Source: Bacteroidaceae bacterium (lineage in GTDB: Bacteria; Bacteroidota; Bacteroidia; Bacteroidales; Bacteroidaceae). From it: 23,089 bases of DNA. Positions 22,874-23,089 of the stretch are shown piece after piece. Every line of letters begins with the position of its first letter. The first letter of the stretch is position 1. The notes under the pieces were generated by a model. That model searched no databases, was not told where the DNA came from, and was given only the letters and a program-made list of their open reading frames with translations. The stretch is from contig CAAHEN010000149.1 of NCBI GenBank assembly GCA_900772575.1, positions 1 through 23,089 of the forward strand, written 5' to 3'. The position numbers and the translations under genes are program-made.

Positions 22874-22916
22874 GTCACTGCCTCGCACCGGTTCAGGGCC
22901 GGTGCGAGGCAGTGAC
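22874..22916 (-). terminator. Strong 18-bp hairpin, probable terminator of the minus-strand gene to the right
   Basis: GTCACTGCCTCGCACCGG (22874-22891) and CCGGTGCGAGGCAGTGAC (22899-22916) pair perfectly around a seven-base loop. On the minus strand it is followed by TTTTCTATTGG, a short U tract, and it lies 55 bases after the stop of the minus-strand frame at 22972. Four A on the other side could make it work in both directions. Confidence 0.75.
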
Positions 22917-22971
22917 AAAAGAGCGGCGGCGACGTCTGCTGCCGCGCCAGCGGGCGCCGGCGGCTGTCTCC

Positions 22972-23088
22972 TCACACCTTCGTCGCCATGGCCTCCCTGC
23001 GGTGTATCAGGCGCGAGATCCACAGGTGCATCAGCGTCCAGAGCAGGATGTCCAGCCCCAGGAGCAGGTTGATGTCCAGGCGGTTCAT
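22972..23088 (-). CDS. Small membrane protein or C-terminal end of a membrane protein (window edge)
   Basis: On the minus strand a frame from an ATG at 23088 runs 38 residues to a TGA at 22974-22972. It encodes one clear membrane helix (INLLLGLDILLWTLMHLWI) followed by a basic end (SRLIHRREAMATKV). The ATG is one base from the window edge, so the frame could instead be the tail of a longer protein starting outside. The base composition is very GC-rich. A strong hairpin with a U tract lies 55 bases downstream, as expected for a real gene end. I do not recognise the family. Confidence 0.45.
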   Translation of the reverse strand: MNRLDINLLLGLDILLWTLMHLWISRLIHRREAMATKV

Positions 23089-23089
23089 C

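Noticed and set aside
22687..22878. 63-residue minus-strand frame within the 200-base element
   Set aside because: It lies in the inverted-repeat element and starts in the hairpin arms; such frames recur wherever the repeat does and are unlikely to be translated.
22923..22945. 8-bp GC-rich hairpin GCGGCGGC / GCTGCCGC
   Set aside because: It is in a very GC-rich stretch where such stems arise by chance, has no U tract, and no plus-strand gene leads into it.
22734..23072. 112-residue plus-strand frame across the repeat, the 18-bp hairpin and the GC-rich end
   Set aside because: It crosses a strong terminator hairpin and antisense sequence, with low-complexity Ala, Ser and Pro content in the second half.
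1..23089. CRISPR arrays, tRNA or rRNA genes, transposases, phage genes
   Set aside because: No regularly spaced direct repeats, cloverleaf-like sequence or mobile-element protein motifs were found on either strand by eye.

Overview
The window looks like a chromosomal segment of a high-GC member of the Bacteroidales, possibly Prevotellaceae. The evidence is Bacteroidetes-type promoter boxes (TAnnTTTG), absence of clear Shine-Dalgarno sequences, a lysine exporter split into two overlapping genes, KDO synthesis genes, and a glycosyltransferase/DUF4922/SpoIID fusion of a kind I associate with this order. Species assignment is inference; no rRNA or tRNA gene is present to anchor it.

Left part (1-5169, mostly minus strand). 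A gene run reads leftwards: ruvX (Holliday junction resolvase family), def (peptide deformylase), a secreted TPR-repeat protein, and the start of rlmD (23S rRNA m5U methyltransferase), cut by the window edge. Upstream of ruvX is a roughly 300-base gap. It holds a textbook Bacteroidetes promoter followed by a nested-stem RNA of about 185 nt that ends in a closing stem plus six U. I read this as a stand-alone small RNA of 6S-like size and shape. Next comes lysO as two genes with an ATGA overlap, divergent from the large plus-strand block.

Middle (5170-17133, plus strand). A compact cluster with short gaps or overlaps: kdsA and kdsD (KDO synthesis for LPS), a secreted phospholipase-D/cardiolipin-synthase-like protein, an acyltransferase-3 membrane protein, a 1284-residue fusion (GT-like N-terminus, GT2, DUF4922 HIT/GalT-like, SpoIID), and an AmpG-like permease. 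The theme is envelope synthesis and peptidoglycan turnover. A GH95-like glycoside hydrolase follows and looks less integrated with this cluster.

Right part (17134-23089). A repeat copy and a promoter box precede a second plus-strand run: dolichol-phosphate-mannose-synthase-like GT2, pyrC (dihydroorotase), a free-standing MetH reactivation domain (ATGA overlap with pyrC), a membrane metallophosphoesterase, and a PlsC-type acyltransferase, closed by a terminator. The last intergenic region holds a 200-base element bounded by 21-base inverted repeats, whose right part is related to the copy at 17151-17229. It also holds an 18-bp perfect hairpin that probably terminates a minus-strand gene entering from the right edge. 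No CRISPR array, IS transposase or phage gene was seen.
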